DNA of 64,000 nucleotides. It comes from Tausonia pullulans. Taxonomy: Eukaryota > Basidiomycota > Tremellomycetes > Cystofilobasidiales > Mrakiaceae. The stretch covers positions 1 to 64,000 of the forward strand of contig OX637620.1 in NCBI GenBank assembly GCA_951802195.1. Direction: 5' to 3'. Numbering within the stretch: position 1 is the stretch's first letter; each line of letters begins with the position of its first letter. Under the pieces are notes generated by a model. That model ran no database searches. It saw only the letters and a program-made list of their open reading frames with translations, and was not told where the DNA came from. Below, piece after piece: positions 44,170 to 55,802 of this stretch. Position numbers and translations under genes: made by a program.

Positions 44170-46091
44170 ATGACCGCCAGCCCGCCTCCCCCAGCCAGCG
44201 CTGCCGCGAGCCCACCGCCAGCGACGGCCGCCACGACCACCCCTCCTCTGGCCGCCGCGCCCCCCGCCGTCGCCGCGAACCCCACCGTCGCCTCTCTGCA
44301 AGCCATGTTTCCCACGCTCGACACGTCCATCGTCGAGTCGGTCCTTGCCGAGCACGGCGGGAACGAAAACCGGGCGATTGAGTCGCTGCTCGCGATGACG
44401 GACGAGGACTTCCAGCCTCCCGAAAGACCCGCGTGCGTGGGCACTCACTCGCTTGGCTTCAGCGCTGGCATGGAGGGACGGGCGGACAGGCAGGCTGACG
44501 GTCCTTGCTTCTTGATGACTTGGTCTTCTCTCGGTGGGCCAGTGAGGACGTGGTACGTGTCCGTCTTCTACTGCCCTCGCCCTCCACCGGCTTACGCCGC
44601 TCCGTCCCCCCTTAACCCCCCCCCCCCCAAATCCACCTCCCATCCTTCGTCCCTCCGCCTCCGCCTCCTACTCCTCTCTCCCCTAGCTCCGCTCCCAGTC
44701 CGACCTGGACGCCTCCTTCGCCCACGCCCTCCAAATGGAGGAGGAGCAAGGGGCCCAGCTCCGCCAACAACAGAGCCAGTACCGCCCGCCGCACCAGCAG
44801 GCCCAGCAGCCGCCGCACTTTGACCCGTCCAACGTCCCCTACCAGCCTCGCGTGAAGAAGGGCGCGCCGGGCTACCATCAGCAGCAGTACCAGCAGTCAC
44901 AGGAGTACCAGCAGGCTTATGGTGGAAGGGACCAGAGTCCCCAGAATCACCAGCAGCAGCAGCAACAGCAGCAGCAGGGACCGCAGGGACCGGGGCTGGA
45001 GGAGCAGTTTCAGAAGATCGCGCTCACGGGGAAGAAGGTGCGCATGGCGGATGATGGGTCGTCGGGCGGCCTTCGTCTTCGTCGTGATTGCTGACGGACT
45101 CATGTTTCGATGAGGTTCAGACGTTCGAGGGCTTCATGGCGAGCGGGTTCATGAAGAACGTCAAGGAGAAGGTGGCATCGTGGGTCTCTCTTTCGACCCC
45201 ATCTCTCTCGCTTTGTGTCCCCTGACGTCTGTCCGTCGTCAGCGTCACCACCGCCGCTCCCGTTGGAGGCTCCCAGCAGCAGAACAACTACGAGTACAAG
45301 GCGCCCCAGTTCAGCGCGTCGACTTCATCGACGACCCATGCCACCCATCGAGGTGGCGAATACCCGAGCCAGTCCGAGTGGGCGGCGGGCCTCTCCGGCT
45401 CACCCGCGACGCAAACGGCTACCTCCTCGCGTAGGCCCCGACTGACTTTTCGCCAGGCCAGAGAGCATCACTGACAGATGCCTTTCTCTTTGGGGTTTGC
45501 TTCCAGCCGCCAGCTCCATAAACGTCTACCAGCCTCCCTCGTCCTCGTCGTTCCCCACCTCCTCTCCCCCTCCTCCTACCTCGTCCTCGTCGAGCATCGA
45601 CAATCTTCGAGCAACGTCCGCCGACACCCACTCCGCAGGAGGCCAGTATTCGCCTTCGCTGCTGAACACGCGGCCGTCGCCTCCAGCTGGAGGGCTCAGC
45701 AGCTCGCCAAGCAACAAGATTGACTTCGGTACGTCCCGCCCCTCCCCCTCCCATGTCGCCTGGCCGCTCGCTTGGTGCTTGGGCCTGACGGAGCAACGCC
45801 CCACCCAGCCAAGCTCGGTCTTCTCCCGAAGCAGAAGATCTCCCTCGACGGCTCTCGCCCAGGAGGCCCGACGAGCCCGACGGCGACGGCGAAGAAGTCC
45901 GATGGGGTGGCGGCCCCGACGGCGGCGGCCCACAAGAAGGCGCCCGCCGCTGTCGAGGAGGACGACGATGACGATCTTGAGTACACGAGGTGCGTCGGCG
46001 GAGGGACTGGAGGGGAGAGGGGCGCTTCTGATCGGCTGACGTGTCTCCCCCTTCGCTCGTCGGCAGGAACCCCTTCGATGAGGACAAGTAA
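44170..46091 (+). CDS. CUE-domain ubiquitin-binding protein (CUE5-like)
   Basis: Likely ubiquitin-binding adaptor, as for yeast Cue5, which links ubiquitinated cargo to autophagy. After a Pro/Ala-rich start, residues about 41-80 form the CUE domain: SLQAMFPTLDTSIVESVL and NRAIESLLAMTD, including the MFP motif and the closing LL pair. Eight exons by eye; exon 2 is only 10 nt (44543-44552, TGAGGACGTG). Exon 3 encodes a helix (SDLDASFAHALQMEEEQ) then Gln-rich sequence. EEQFQKIALTGKK and GFMASGFMKNVKEKV follow, then Ser/Pro-rich disorder and a C-terminus ending EYTRNPFDEDK, with an acidic run before it. I see no clear W/F/Y-xx-L Atg8 motif. All joins keep frame. Confidence 0.88.
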
Positions 46092-46167
46092 GGAAGGGTT
46101 CGATGCATGATGAAATCTCTCATTTTTTTTTGTCCCTGTTTTTTTTTTCTGGTGACCATTTGAGAAC

Positions 46168-46168
<1 letters not shown>

Positions 46169-46207
<39 letters not shown>
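46169..46207. repeat. GA dinucleotide microsatellite
   Basis: Mostly GAGA repeats interrupted once by AAA, in the short space between the convergent 3' ends of the CUE gene and urease, next to T-runs (about 46122-46148). Confidence 0.9.
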
Positions 46208-46295
46208 GTATGAAAAAAACCCAGACAAAGAAAGAGGTTTGGAAAAAACTCAGAGAGATGGGTCTTGGAACATAAACAGCGGCCTCCTTCGACGC

Positions 46296-49200
46296 TCAGA
46301 ACTGTCGAGGCGAACGAACGTCAGTCCGTCTCTCGCTGTCTCTCGTATGCCTGAGGTGAGTGTGATGACCGGGACTCATACTCACGAGCATGTAAGCCTT
46401 GGTGAGCGGGAGGGTGATGGCCGGTGGCACATCACAGAGGACCCCATCAGCGTGAACGGCGTAAGTCTCGGCGTCGACTGGCGCGTTAGTTCGTCGCGTC
46501 AGCTTCGGTCTCTACAGGCGAGGGCGAGAGAGCGACGACCCACCCTGCATCTTGGGCGTCAGACTGTTGTGCTTCATATCCTTCTTCGAGATGGTGCGAC
46601 ACTTCTTCACCGCCGCAGACGGCTTCTTAAGACCGTACGACTCCATGGTGCCTGGAGACAAGAGGAGTTTCAGTTCAGCGAGAAGAGACCTAGAAGGGCG
46701 AGCGAGGAGGGCGCCTCCTGACCAGAGGTGATGGAGATCTCAGAGCACCAGATGACGGAGGAGAGCGCCGCGGCTCCCGGGTACGTCGCCCACATCGGTC
46801 GTCCAAAGACCGGCTGGACCGTCGGGATCGACGCGTTGGCCTCGCCCATCTGCGGTTGAATTGAGACACGTCAAATCAATCAGCAGCGGACGCAGGCTTC
46901 ATTGTCTATCTAGGTGCAACCCCCGCCTCACCTGCGCCCAGGCAATGATGCCACCTTTGATGATCATGTCGGGCTTCTGCCCAAAGTTCTCGGGCGCCCA
47001 AAGGACCAGGTCCGCGAGCGTGCCCGGGGCAACATGGCCAATAAGATGAGACATGCCGTGGGTGATGGCTGCGAATGTAGAAGAAGAATGTAAGGTCGAA
47101 GCAAGCTTGAGAAGGAAGAGAGAGGGGCAGGCTGACCAGGGTTGATGGTGTACTTGGAGATGTAGCGCTGAATAGAGGAGATCCCGCCTCAGCAACGAAG
47201 AGGAAAGATAGAGCTCGCTGAACCGCACCTTGACCCGGTTGTTGTCGCGCCCCTCCTCGTCGCCTTCGAGAGGACCCCGAAGCTCGCGCATCTTGGCAGC
47301 CGTCCGCCAGGTACGTGAAATGACCTCGCCAATACGGCCCATGGCCTGCGAGTCCGAGCTGGTGTCAAGGGCAAGAAACCGTCAGCACAAAAGGCACCCT
47401 CTTGGGGCTGCACCGGCGAGCTGACCTGATCATTGCTGGAGAGGAGAGGATGTCAGCTGTGTGAAGCCGCGAAGCTACTTAGTTCGTAAAAGGTCCTGCT
47501 CACAAATGGCACCCATGTCCTGGAGGAGATCCTCCGCCGCCACCGTCTCAGCACGAATTCGGGAGTCGGCGAAGGCAATGTCCTCCGGGATTGATTTGTC
47601 GAGGTGGTGGCAGACCATGAGCATCTGGGGAGGAAGGGATGAGTCAGTATTGCAGAAAGAGCATGCATGGGATAGTCCTGGCGCCTCACGTCGAGGTGCT
47701 CGTCGAGCGTATTGTTCGTGAAAGGCCTCGTCGGGTTCGTCGAGGAGGGCAGGACTGCGAGCCAAGCAAGTTAGATAGATTACTTCATGAAGCTAGAGAG
47801 CAGGCACGTACCGTTGTCCTGCTCGCAGACGACGATGATGTCCGGGGCGTGGCCACCGCCGGCGCCCTCGGTGTGGTAGCTGGAGGAGGAAAGGAAGGTC
47901 AAGCCGTGGTAGGAGCAATGCAAAAGGAGGGAAATTACGTGTGAATGGTGCGGCCCTTGAAAGCGGCAATGGTGGCTGGTGACGAGGGAAGTTAGCTGCG
48001 TCCTCAACAGGAAACTATAGGGCTACTGACTCTCAACAAATCCAGATTCGTTGAGCGTGTCGGAATGGATGTTGACCTGCGAGAATGAGGCACTTTTCGT
48101 CAGCAACGAGACTCTCTGGCAATGCAAGAGGAAGAAGCGAGAGCGGACCTGGACGTCGTACTCGTCGGCGACGGAGAGGCACGCGTCGATGTTAACTGGC
48201 GTCGTGCCCCAGTCCTCGTGCAACTTGAGACCGCACGCGCCTGCCTTTACGATGTCGGTGAGACCGTCGGGTCCAGAGTCGCTGCCCTTGCCTGTGAATC
48301 CAAAGTTCATGGGGATCGAGTCCGTGGCCGCCCTGGAGATTTGTTGACACCATTAGCGTTAATTTTTTTTAAGGTCTGCGAGGGTTCCCTTACATCATGG
48401 CCCGCATGTAGCTCTTGCCCGGAGTGCATGTCGTCGCGTTCGAGCCATCAGCCGGACCAGTGCCACCACCAATGAGCGTCGTCAAACCCGATGCAATAGC
48501 CTGGGAAGAAACTGGTTGTCAAAAGAATAGCGAAGACGGATACGGAACGCAACCCACCTCGGTCCAGAGCTGCGGGCAAATGTAGTGGACATGGGCATCG
48601 ATACCACCAGCTGTGATGATGAGTTTCTCACCGGCGATAACCTGATGAGAAAGGAGACGCGGGCGGCGTCAGCAGTCTGACGTCGCGTCAGGGCTCCGTA
48701 TGAGGATGTGCACCTCCGTGTTGACGCCGACGATCATGTCGGGGTTGACGCCATCCATCATGTCTGGGTTGCCAGCCTTTCCGATGGCCTTGATGAGACC
48801 GTTTTTGACACCGATGTCGGCCTATAACAGCAAGCTGTCAGTTTGGAGTGTCAGGCAATGCGAAAAGAAGGAAAGGACCTTGTAAATGCCGCTCCAGTCG
48901 ACAATGAGTGCGTTAGTGATAACAAGGTCGAGCGTCTCTGAGTCCTTTTTGTTCGTGGCCTGGCCCTGTCCATCGCGAAGCGACTTGCCTACAAGGTTGA
49001 GGATCAATGAGCCGTCAGCTGAGCAGGAGGCAGCGACCCATTGGCAATTTGCTGACCTCCTCCAAACTTGCACTCGTCTCCGTAGACAGTCATGTCCTTC
49101 TCGACCTCGATCCAAAGGCCGGTGTCACCAAGGCTGAAGGAGGACATGAATCAGCATGCGCGATCTTCTCGACGGAGCCAATTTCTCTGACGAACCGAAC

Positions 49201-50743
49201 GCGATCTCCCGTAGTCGGTCCATACATGCTGACGTCTATATCAGCCAGCATAGCGAGTCAGCAGCGAGCATGCATATCAACGAATGACAGCACGAACAGG
49301 TTTCCCGGCTGATTGTCTTGGCCTCAACCGACTGGACGTTGGCCTCAACCTCGTGCGAGAACCCCTCCTCCATGAGGCGAGCGAGAATGCTTTGCCACTT
49401 GCTGTCATCGAACTTGCCGTCGCCGAGTCCGCTGCCACCGTGCATGATCTGATTCCCGCCGATCTCGACGAGAGCGACCGACTTGGACTCTCCAGGCTCG
49501 AAGCGCACGGCTGTACCAGCGGGGATGTCAAGATGCTTGCCGTAGGCGAGGTGGCGATCGAAGAGGAGGGATTTGTTCGTCTCGAGGAAGGAATAGTCTG
49601 GGCGTGAAGCGGGGTTAACACGTCAGCGAAGCGCGGTGGCTGTCGAGTTTGATTTCACGGGTGGCAGCCGCGGGCTTTTCCACTCACGCGATCCGACCTG
49701 ATTGACAACAAGAAGAGTGAGCCTAGACTCTTCCAAGCTACAAGCGAGCCTGTCATATTCTGACTAACCTGGATTGGCCTGTCTCCAGTGTTGGTGACCT
49801 GTCAGAACATATTCATCCATATCAGCGCACCTCTCAACATCACGGCTCCCATGCAAAGGCTGAACACGCTAGGGCCTACCTTGATCTTGATCCGCTGCCG
49901 TCCCTCAGTCAGGACGATCGGCTCCTTCCTGCATACAATAGCACCCGGGGCCTGCTGCATCGAGTACGCCTCCTCGGTGTCGAGGGGAAAGAGATCGTTC
50001 GATGGGATTGGAAGGAACGAGCCATACAGAGCGGCAGACAGATCTCCATCGTCGGAGCAGACGGGGTCATGCACGGTGACGAGGAAGGTGCTGGAGCGAG
50101 ATCAAAGGGAAATCAATGGTCAGCGGGAGAAGGAGAAGGAGGCCGACCTGTCAACGCACCCTGAAGACCGGGGAGGGCGGGGAAGGGGGCGGACGCGTCA
50201 CCATTCGAGAATAGCTTGCGATCAGTCTTTCGTTTCATTGCCGTCGATGCACGGGTGGCAAGCGTGCTCACCGTCGGGCAAAGTTCCTTCGACCATGACC
50301 TGATGAAGGAGCGAGACGACGCTAGGCTACCGTGGCGGTGGAGAGCAGAATATCAACAATAGGGTACGAGAGATGTTGGGATGGCCCAGCTCGGCCGAAG
50401 GCGAAAGGGCGGGCGGAGAGGGCAGAGATAAAGCGAAGCGAGGCGAGCAGCACGCACCATGACATGCCGGCGCCCGAGGAAGGTCTTGCCGAGCTGCATG
50501 AGCTCGGCGACAGAGTGGTTGCCGTCGCGGATGTACTCCTGCAGCTGAGACGCGATGAGCCCCGTTGCCTCGGTGATGTTGAGCTTGAGACCCCGGGCGA
50601 GGCGCTTCTGGGCGAGCGAGCCGACCTGGGCGGCGCAAGGAGGGACAGACTGATAATCAGCTTGGACCCCTCGCCCTGAAGAAGGATGAATTTCTGACCT
50701 GGTGAAGGAGGAGCTTATCTTGGTCGCGCGGCAGGATCTTCAT
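46296..50743 (-). CDS. URE1: Urease
   Basis: Nickel enzyme splitting urea into ammonia and carbamate; in fungi a single chain that fuses gamma, beta and alpha parts. It starts [20 protein letters not shown] (gamma-like, 50743) with [10 protein letters not shown] following. The beta-like part has [16 protein letters not shown] and [18 protein letters not shown]. The alpha part shows [24 protein letters not shown] (nickel His pair), [10 protein letters not shown] (carbamylated Lys), [26 protein letters not shown], the mobile flap [20 protein letters not shown] and [14 protein letters not shown]. The end continues AYAVHADG-like ([13 protein letters not shown]) and LPLTKAYML. All active-site residues are present. 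The exact C-terminus is uncertain: unspliced, the frame stops at 46296; a last intron would end it slightly earlier. Many short introns. Accessory proteins for nickel loading are not in this window. Confidence 0.95.
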
Positions 50744-51423
50744 GGTGTCGAGTCGAGAGGTGGTCGTCGATAGCGGGGGAAATGGAGCACTCTTGGCCTG
50801 GGCTTACCGCGGGAAGTTCACTCTCGCCCAAAGCCGAAGGTGTGCACTGTCCTTGTGCTTTCTTCCTGAACATCTCTTGGAATAAAGAAGGACGCTTGGA
50901 GGGAGGATGGTCGCATTGAGAAGAGAGGTGTGCTGAGAATAATTGCTTTGAGACTAGTGCTCACAAAAAGGGTGAAATATTGGGGAAGACATGCTGCGCC
51001 CACTTTGTCTGTACAATTAATTGGAACCATGCGCGTTGCTGCTCTTTAACGTCCTTTGTGTACCGAGACGCCCTCGGTCGCCGCCTCCGGATGCAGGGAT
51101 AAATATTTTCTCATCATGGATGGGCTGTTTGCCATTCCGAGAACAAGGAGAAGGCTGTCGATCAGCAGATTTGACTTCTCCCGGGATCGCTGCCTCCTCG
51201 GAGGAGACCGAAGAGGCAGCAAGCACGCGGGTGAATGGCTGTTTCCTTGCTTGCAGACAGATCGATCCTCTTCTCCTGTTTGACGCCCACCTGCCATCTT
51301 GGCTGGACCTACATTGTTCGCGTCTCCCTCTCCCCTTTTCTCTCGTCCCGCACATCCCGAAATACCCTCCGATCGGTCGCCGCTTCGTGTCTCTGCCTCC
51401 TGCGTCTTGCCGTACGGACGTAT
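50744..51423. promoter_or_regulatory. Urease upstream region
   Basis: 680 bp between the urease ATG and the start of a decayed MFS gene facing the other way. Overlapping small frames show no domain. No GATA-type cluster stands out to the eye. Confidence 0.35.
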
Positions 51424-52310
51424 GACCGTCGAGGATGGCTTGGCTTTGGGGCTCATCGACGTGCACAAGCCGGACAGCCACCTCTTCTCTTGTGGCGCTC
51501 ACAGTAGACCCCTCCATTCGAAGGCTGGATCTGATGAGAATGGCTTTCTGGTTCACGCTGGTGGGCTTCTTCACGACCGTGCTTCCGCTCTAGGTCGCTT
51601 GCAGCTGACCTGCGTCTCTTGTCGACTCTTTACGAGCTCTGGACAACACCATTGTGGCGAAGCTCTTGACAACCACAGGTGAGCCCACGCGCTCCACCTG
51701 GCACAGTCACTCTTCTTTTGGTACGACTAGGACCCTGATTAATGCGATCCAATCACCAACTGGCTCGGGAAGGCCTATCTGCTCCCTGTCTTCTGCTTCA
51801 TGGGCACCTACGGACGGCTTTGTGGCATCATAGGCTGGTGTAACAGCTGCCTGGCGACGCTGTTCCTCTTCACCGTTGGCATGCTTAGATGCGGGCTCGT
51901 GCCATTGATGTACAGCATGATCTTCTAGCGGGTCGTCACCGGGATGGGAGGAAGCACCATAATCTCGTCGATCGCTCTCTAGGACATCGTCAGTCTCGAA
52001 GTTTGTCTTCGCGAAGCCCCCCCTCCACCTACCCGTTTGTTTTGCAGATGATCGAGAAGATCCGCCACTCGGCGGCTTGAAAATCCTAATGAGTTTTCTT
52101 CGAATCTACGACGGGCAGCGACCTCCTCCTCCTATGCCGTCGAACTCCGGACTAATTAAACTGGTCCAGGCAGGATTTGCCCTTCTTTGTTTCCTGGCGA
52201 CTCTTTCGTTCAACGAGTTCCCTCTTGGTGACACCGCGGCGGCGGCTTCACAAAAGAAGAAGGGGGACGATGATGAGACAGATGAGCCAATGGCACAGCA
52301 GCCAGTCTAG
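51424..52310 (+). pseudogene. Decayed DHA2-type MFS drug transporter
   Basis: Several pieces match the DHA2 (14-helix) multidrug family in order but in different frames with stops between. MAFWFTLVGFF lies near 51539-51575, and ALDNTIVAKLL (compare LDNTIVATALP) near 51641. NWLGKAYLLP...YGRLCGIIG follows near 51755-51840 (compare WVGTAYLL and YGRLSDIFG), then LFLFTVGMLRCGLVPLM, then VVTGMGGSTIISSIAL with a stop codon before DIVSL near 51990. The long central part is absent. A final frame, ending at 52310, reads LVQAGFALLCFLATLSFNE and could be the C-terminal helix. I infer a dead gene with internal deletion. Confidence 0.55.
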
Positions 52311-52414
52311 ACAGACTCAGATGTCGAATACCATAGGTAATTTGCGGGGAACCATTGGATCCTTCTAAGTTTTTTGTTTTACTCTTCCTCCATGCCGCCG
52401 TTGAGAGCGGCTTA

Positions 52415-55084
52415 CTAGATGGACGCGACAAACTCGTCCCACTGCTTGCGCCATGAAGTGAGCGCAAGCATCTTCTGCTCTGGGTCCATCATCGAGTGCT
52501 ATTTCGGAGGGGCCAAAGCAGTCAGAAACAGGACAACATGAACACGAATGGATATCGGCTGTACCTCAATGCTGAGCTTGGCGAGGACACCGAGCGAGAT
52601 GAGGCCAGTCTTTTCAGATCCAACGAGGACCTGGAAAAAGTCGTCTTTGGGAGAAGAGCGGCTTAGCGAGTGGAGGGACATGCACACATGCAAGGAAGCC
52701 GACTCACAGGTCAGGCCGAGGTTGCCGAAGATTTGCGGATCGTCGCAGCTGAGCGCGCAATGGACGCCGTAGTTGAGCATGGTCTGTGGCAGAGCGAAAT
52801 TGTTGATTTCAGAGCCCCGTCCGACGAGCAACGGAAGTAACACGACTGACCTGAAGAGGGTGATTGAGAATCGACGGGGTGTAGCGCAGAATTTCGCTCC
52901 TGAGGGCGTTGCCAGAGCGTCAGGGCTGGCCAGCTCGTGAAATAAGATGCGCGGCTCACGAGACCGGGCAGATCTCGATTGCAATGCCGCGGTCGCGGCA
53001 CATCTGCATGAGAACCGGGTGCCTTGAGAGAGAGAAGCCGTGGCCGATGCGCTTCGTGCCCTATGCCACAAATGTGATGGTCAGACCTCCACCAACAATT
53101 CGGGACTTTAGACTCACGAGGAGGATGGCATCGAAGAGGTTATCGTCGATGGCGTCTCCGTCGCCTAGGGTCTCTCCGGCACTGTGAGAGAGCGATCTGG
53201 CGTCAGCGAGGACTCTGAACAAGCAAGAGCGAGACAAAGTAGCACTTGCTGGAAAATATACGGAATCTCAAGGCCCTCCTCCTTTTGCCGCTCCTGAAAC
53301 CAGAGGAGGCTCGGAAGGTAATACTTGAGAGGCTGCGAAAGAGGACGCTTCAGACGTGTAGTCATAGTTCGACAATGGCAGGAAGTTAAGGCACATTGAG
53401 AGAGTCCTCGTGGCCGACAAGGTCGAAGCCTAAGCGAGGGACACGAGCTGTCAGTTCTTTTCAACTTGAGCAGCTTGTTCACCGAGAATCAGAGCTCACC
53501 GGCGATGAGATGAGGGTATTGCTTTTTCAAGTTTATACAATCCTCCATCGATGCCCGAAGGACGTCATTGTTGATGAAACTGAGGCCACATGGTCAGCTA
53601 AGCTAGGAGCCATGGGAGGGTTGAAGGACCCACCGAATAGTCGTATAGATGATCTAAGATGAGTTGTAAGCGATTAGACAAGCTCCGCAAGCGTGCAACA
53701 GATGCCTTGAGCTCACTTTCGCACCCCAGAAGCAATCGCCTTTCCCAAGCGCCTTCTGTTCAGCCTTGACACATTCAAGGACCTCCTCGTAGATTCTGAG
53801 CCACTCGGAGTGCGGGAGGATGTCCTCGCCCATCTCATTGATCATAGTCTGAGGTAGGTCGCGAGTTAGTCAGCCCCATCGCCTCATATCAAACGCAGAA
53901 AGATGCACAGGTTCCAGGAAGTTGATGCGTGTCTCAACATAGCCGACGCCATCCTCGATGACAGTCTCGAAAAGCTGTTTGAGATACGCGCGGTAGATCG
54001 GCTCATAGTTGAGCAGGCCCTAATATGGCGGAGATAGGATCAGATTCAAGACCCTTGTGCTAAGGGGGATGTTGAGCCCACCCAAGATACACGAAAGGTG
54101 CTGTTAAATTTGGCCCAGATTTTGTTGGAAGTGTCGTACTGTGAGTAGCTCTCTCCGGGCTGAGCATGGAAAGGGACTGCGTCAGGGTTGGTTGAGCTTC
54201 GAAAACGCGCCACTCTCGCTCACCTCGATCATGAGAAGGCCGATGATGCGCTCGTCAAAAGCGTCGACCCCTCCAGGGTAGTCGGCGCGCGACTTCGCCA
54301 AAGGGATCCACGAGTTGGGAGCGTAGTCTTCTGAGAAAATCGAAGCAGAGGTAGTGGGCTCAAATGACATCGGTAGGGCCTTGAACTGGATGACAGAGTC
54401 GAGCGGCCACTCGGGGAAGGGGCCGGTAGTCGGGAGGGGAGCCGTGGGGGCTCGGAGGTGCATGTGAGGATACAGGAGGGCCTGGTCAAGAAGGAACCTG
54501 GCGTCGCACCTGGGATGTGAAGTTCGCGAGGATGATGAATTTATCAGGCATTCAGACCAAGGCAACCGATTGGCACCTACATGGCGTCCATATGAGCCTG
54601 CAGACGTTGACCCAACGCGTTGACGGGCAAGTCCGAACCACCTTTCAGCGATAGTTTCTCACGACGACGCAACGACTAAAGCAGAGCTTTAGACTCACAT
54701 GAAGAAGCGCTCCTTTCTGTGCCCAGGGAGGTTGAAGAAGTTGCATGGGTCAATCGGACTCCCCAGGAAATACCGACGGTCGCGCGGCACCGCGTGAACA
54801 GCACTTACCGGCATCCTCTTGAGCAACTTGTAGAGTTGAGTCTCTTCGATCAGAGCCTTGGACGTGAGGAAATGCATGCCTGGGAATAGCTGGGGCTTTT
54901 CGTCTTCCGTCTGCCAGATCGATATATGCTCCTCGGCGCGGATCCGGCGAATCTTGGCCTCGGCGGCGCGCTCCGCATCAGTGAGCGACGCGAGTGCCTC
55001 AGCGTCGAACCGGATCGCGCGCTCTTGGGTCAAGAGGGCCTCCCTTGCGGCCATGTGCTTGACAAGAAGGGCGTTGGCGGTCAT
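52415..55084 (-). CDS. Adenosine deaminase, ADGF/CECR1-type
   Basis: Converts adenosine to inosine and ammonia. MTANALLVKHMAAREALLTQ opens a helical N-terminal region (ERAAEAKIRRIRAEE) typical of ADGF-type enzymes. LKRMP is then spliced to an 18-nt exon (54699-54716, KGALLH) and a 17-nt exon (54581-54597, AHMDA), together giving the zinc-binding HAH motif. Further: DARFLLDQAL, KFNSTFRVSWGLLNYEPIY, GVGYVETRINFLEP, HLIAGFDLVGHED, IPYIFHAGETLGDGDAIDDN (catalytic HAGE), KRIGHGFSLSRHP, IAIEICPVSNEIL and CALSCDDPQIFG (zinc-binding Asp pair). It ends WRKQWDEFVASI at 52415. Unlike animal ADGFs it has no visible signal peptide, so it is probably intracellular or exported otherwise. All catalytic residues are present. 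Confidence 0.92.
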
Positions 55085-55802
55085 TGCGGGCAGGGTAGCG
55101 GGTGAGTGGAAAGGCGGTGGTGTTGAAGGTTACAGGTCAGACGAAAGGGCAGAGGGAAATGGAGGAGACAATATGTGTGACTCGGCCGGGTCAGCTGGAG
55201 GATGGCACAGGACTGTCAGCCGAGGGCCACGTGCAATTTGACACTCCCGGCGATCGCGTGAGACGCGAAAACTCGCTGGAATAATTTTTTGAGAGGTGGG
55301 CTGATCGGCTGATCTCTTTGTTTCCTCTCACTGTTTGACAACGATAGCTGTCGATGGCCGAAATTCAGAGCTGCGCGCGCCTTCAGCCCCTCACCCCATC
55401 ACTCCCCGCGATCTCGCGCGCTCTTTGGCCTCCTGTGCCCACCCAACTCAGGGGTGCCCACCCCTCTCTCCCCGTCCCAACTCAGTAGCCAAACTCGTCA
55501 GTCGGTCAGACGCAGGGAAGGCCTTACTTCTCAGCCCGCTTCCGGCTTGGATGGACGACGACCACCGCGGCAGCAGCTCTCAAGCTTTAGGGAGTCTCGT
55601 CTCTCGCCATCCTCCCTTCCTCTTTCTCGCTGGTACACTCGGCCAGCCATCCAAGCCACTTGTCCCTCCTCTTGTCCTCTTCACGGCCTCTTACGCTCAC
55701 GACACCACCCCTCGCACGCATATACGTTCCTTACGACTCTTAGCCAAACGCGCGTCCTTCCTTGGCCCTCCCGGCCTCTATCAACAACGCCTCCTCATCA
55801 CG
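55085..55802. promoter_or_regulatory. Divergent intergenic region, ADGF / TMEM184
   Basis: 718 bp between outward-facing start codons. The half next to the TMEM184-like gene is pyrimidine-rich (about 55430-55780), probably its 5' leader. No distinct regulatory motif was identified. Confidence 0.4.

Noticed and set aside
51021-51425. 134-codon plus-strand open frame upstream of urease
   Set aside because: No domain and likely part of the urease upstream region; no exon link to the decayed MFS gene could be supported.
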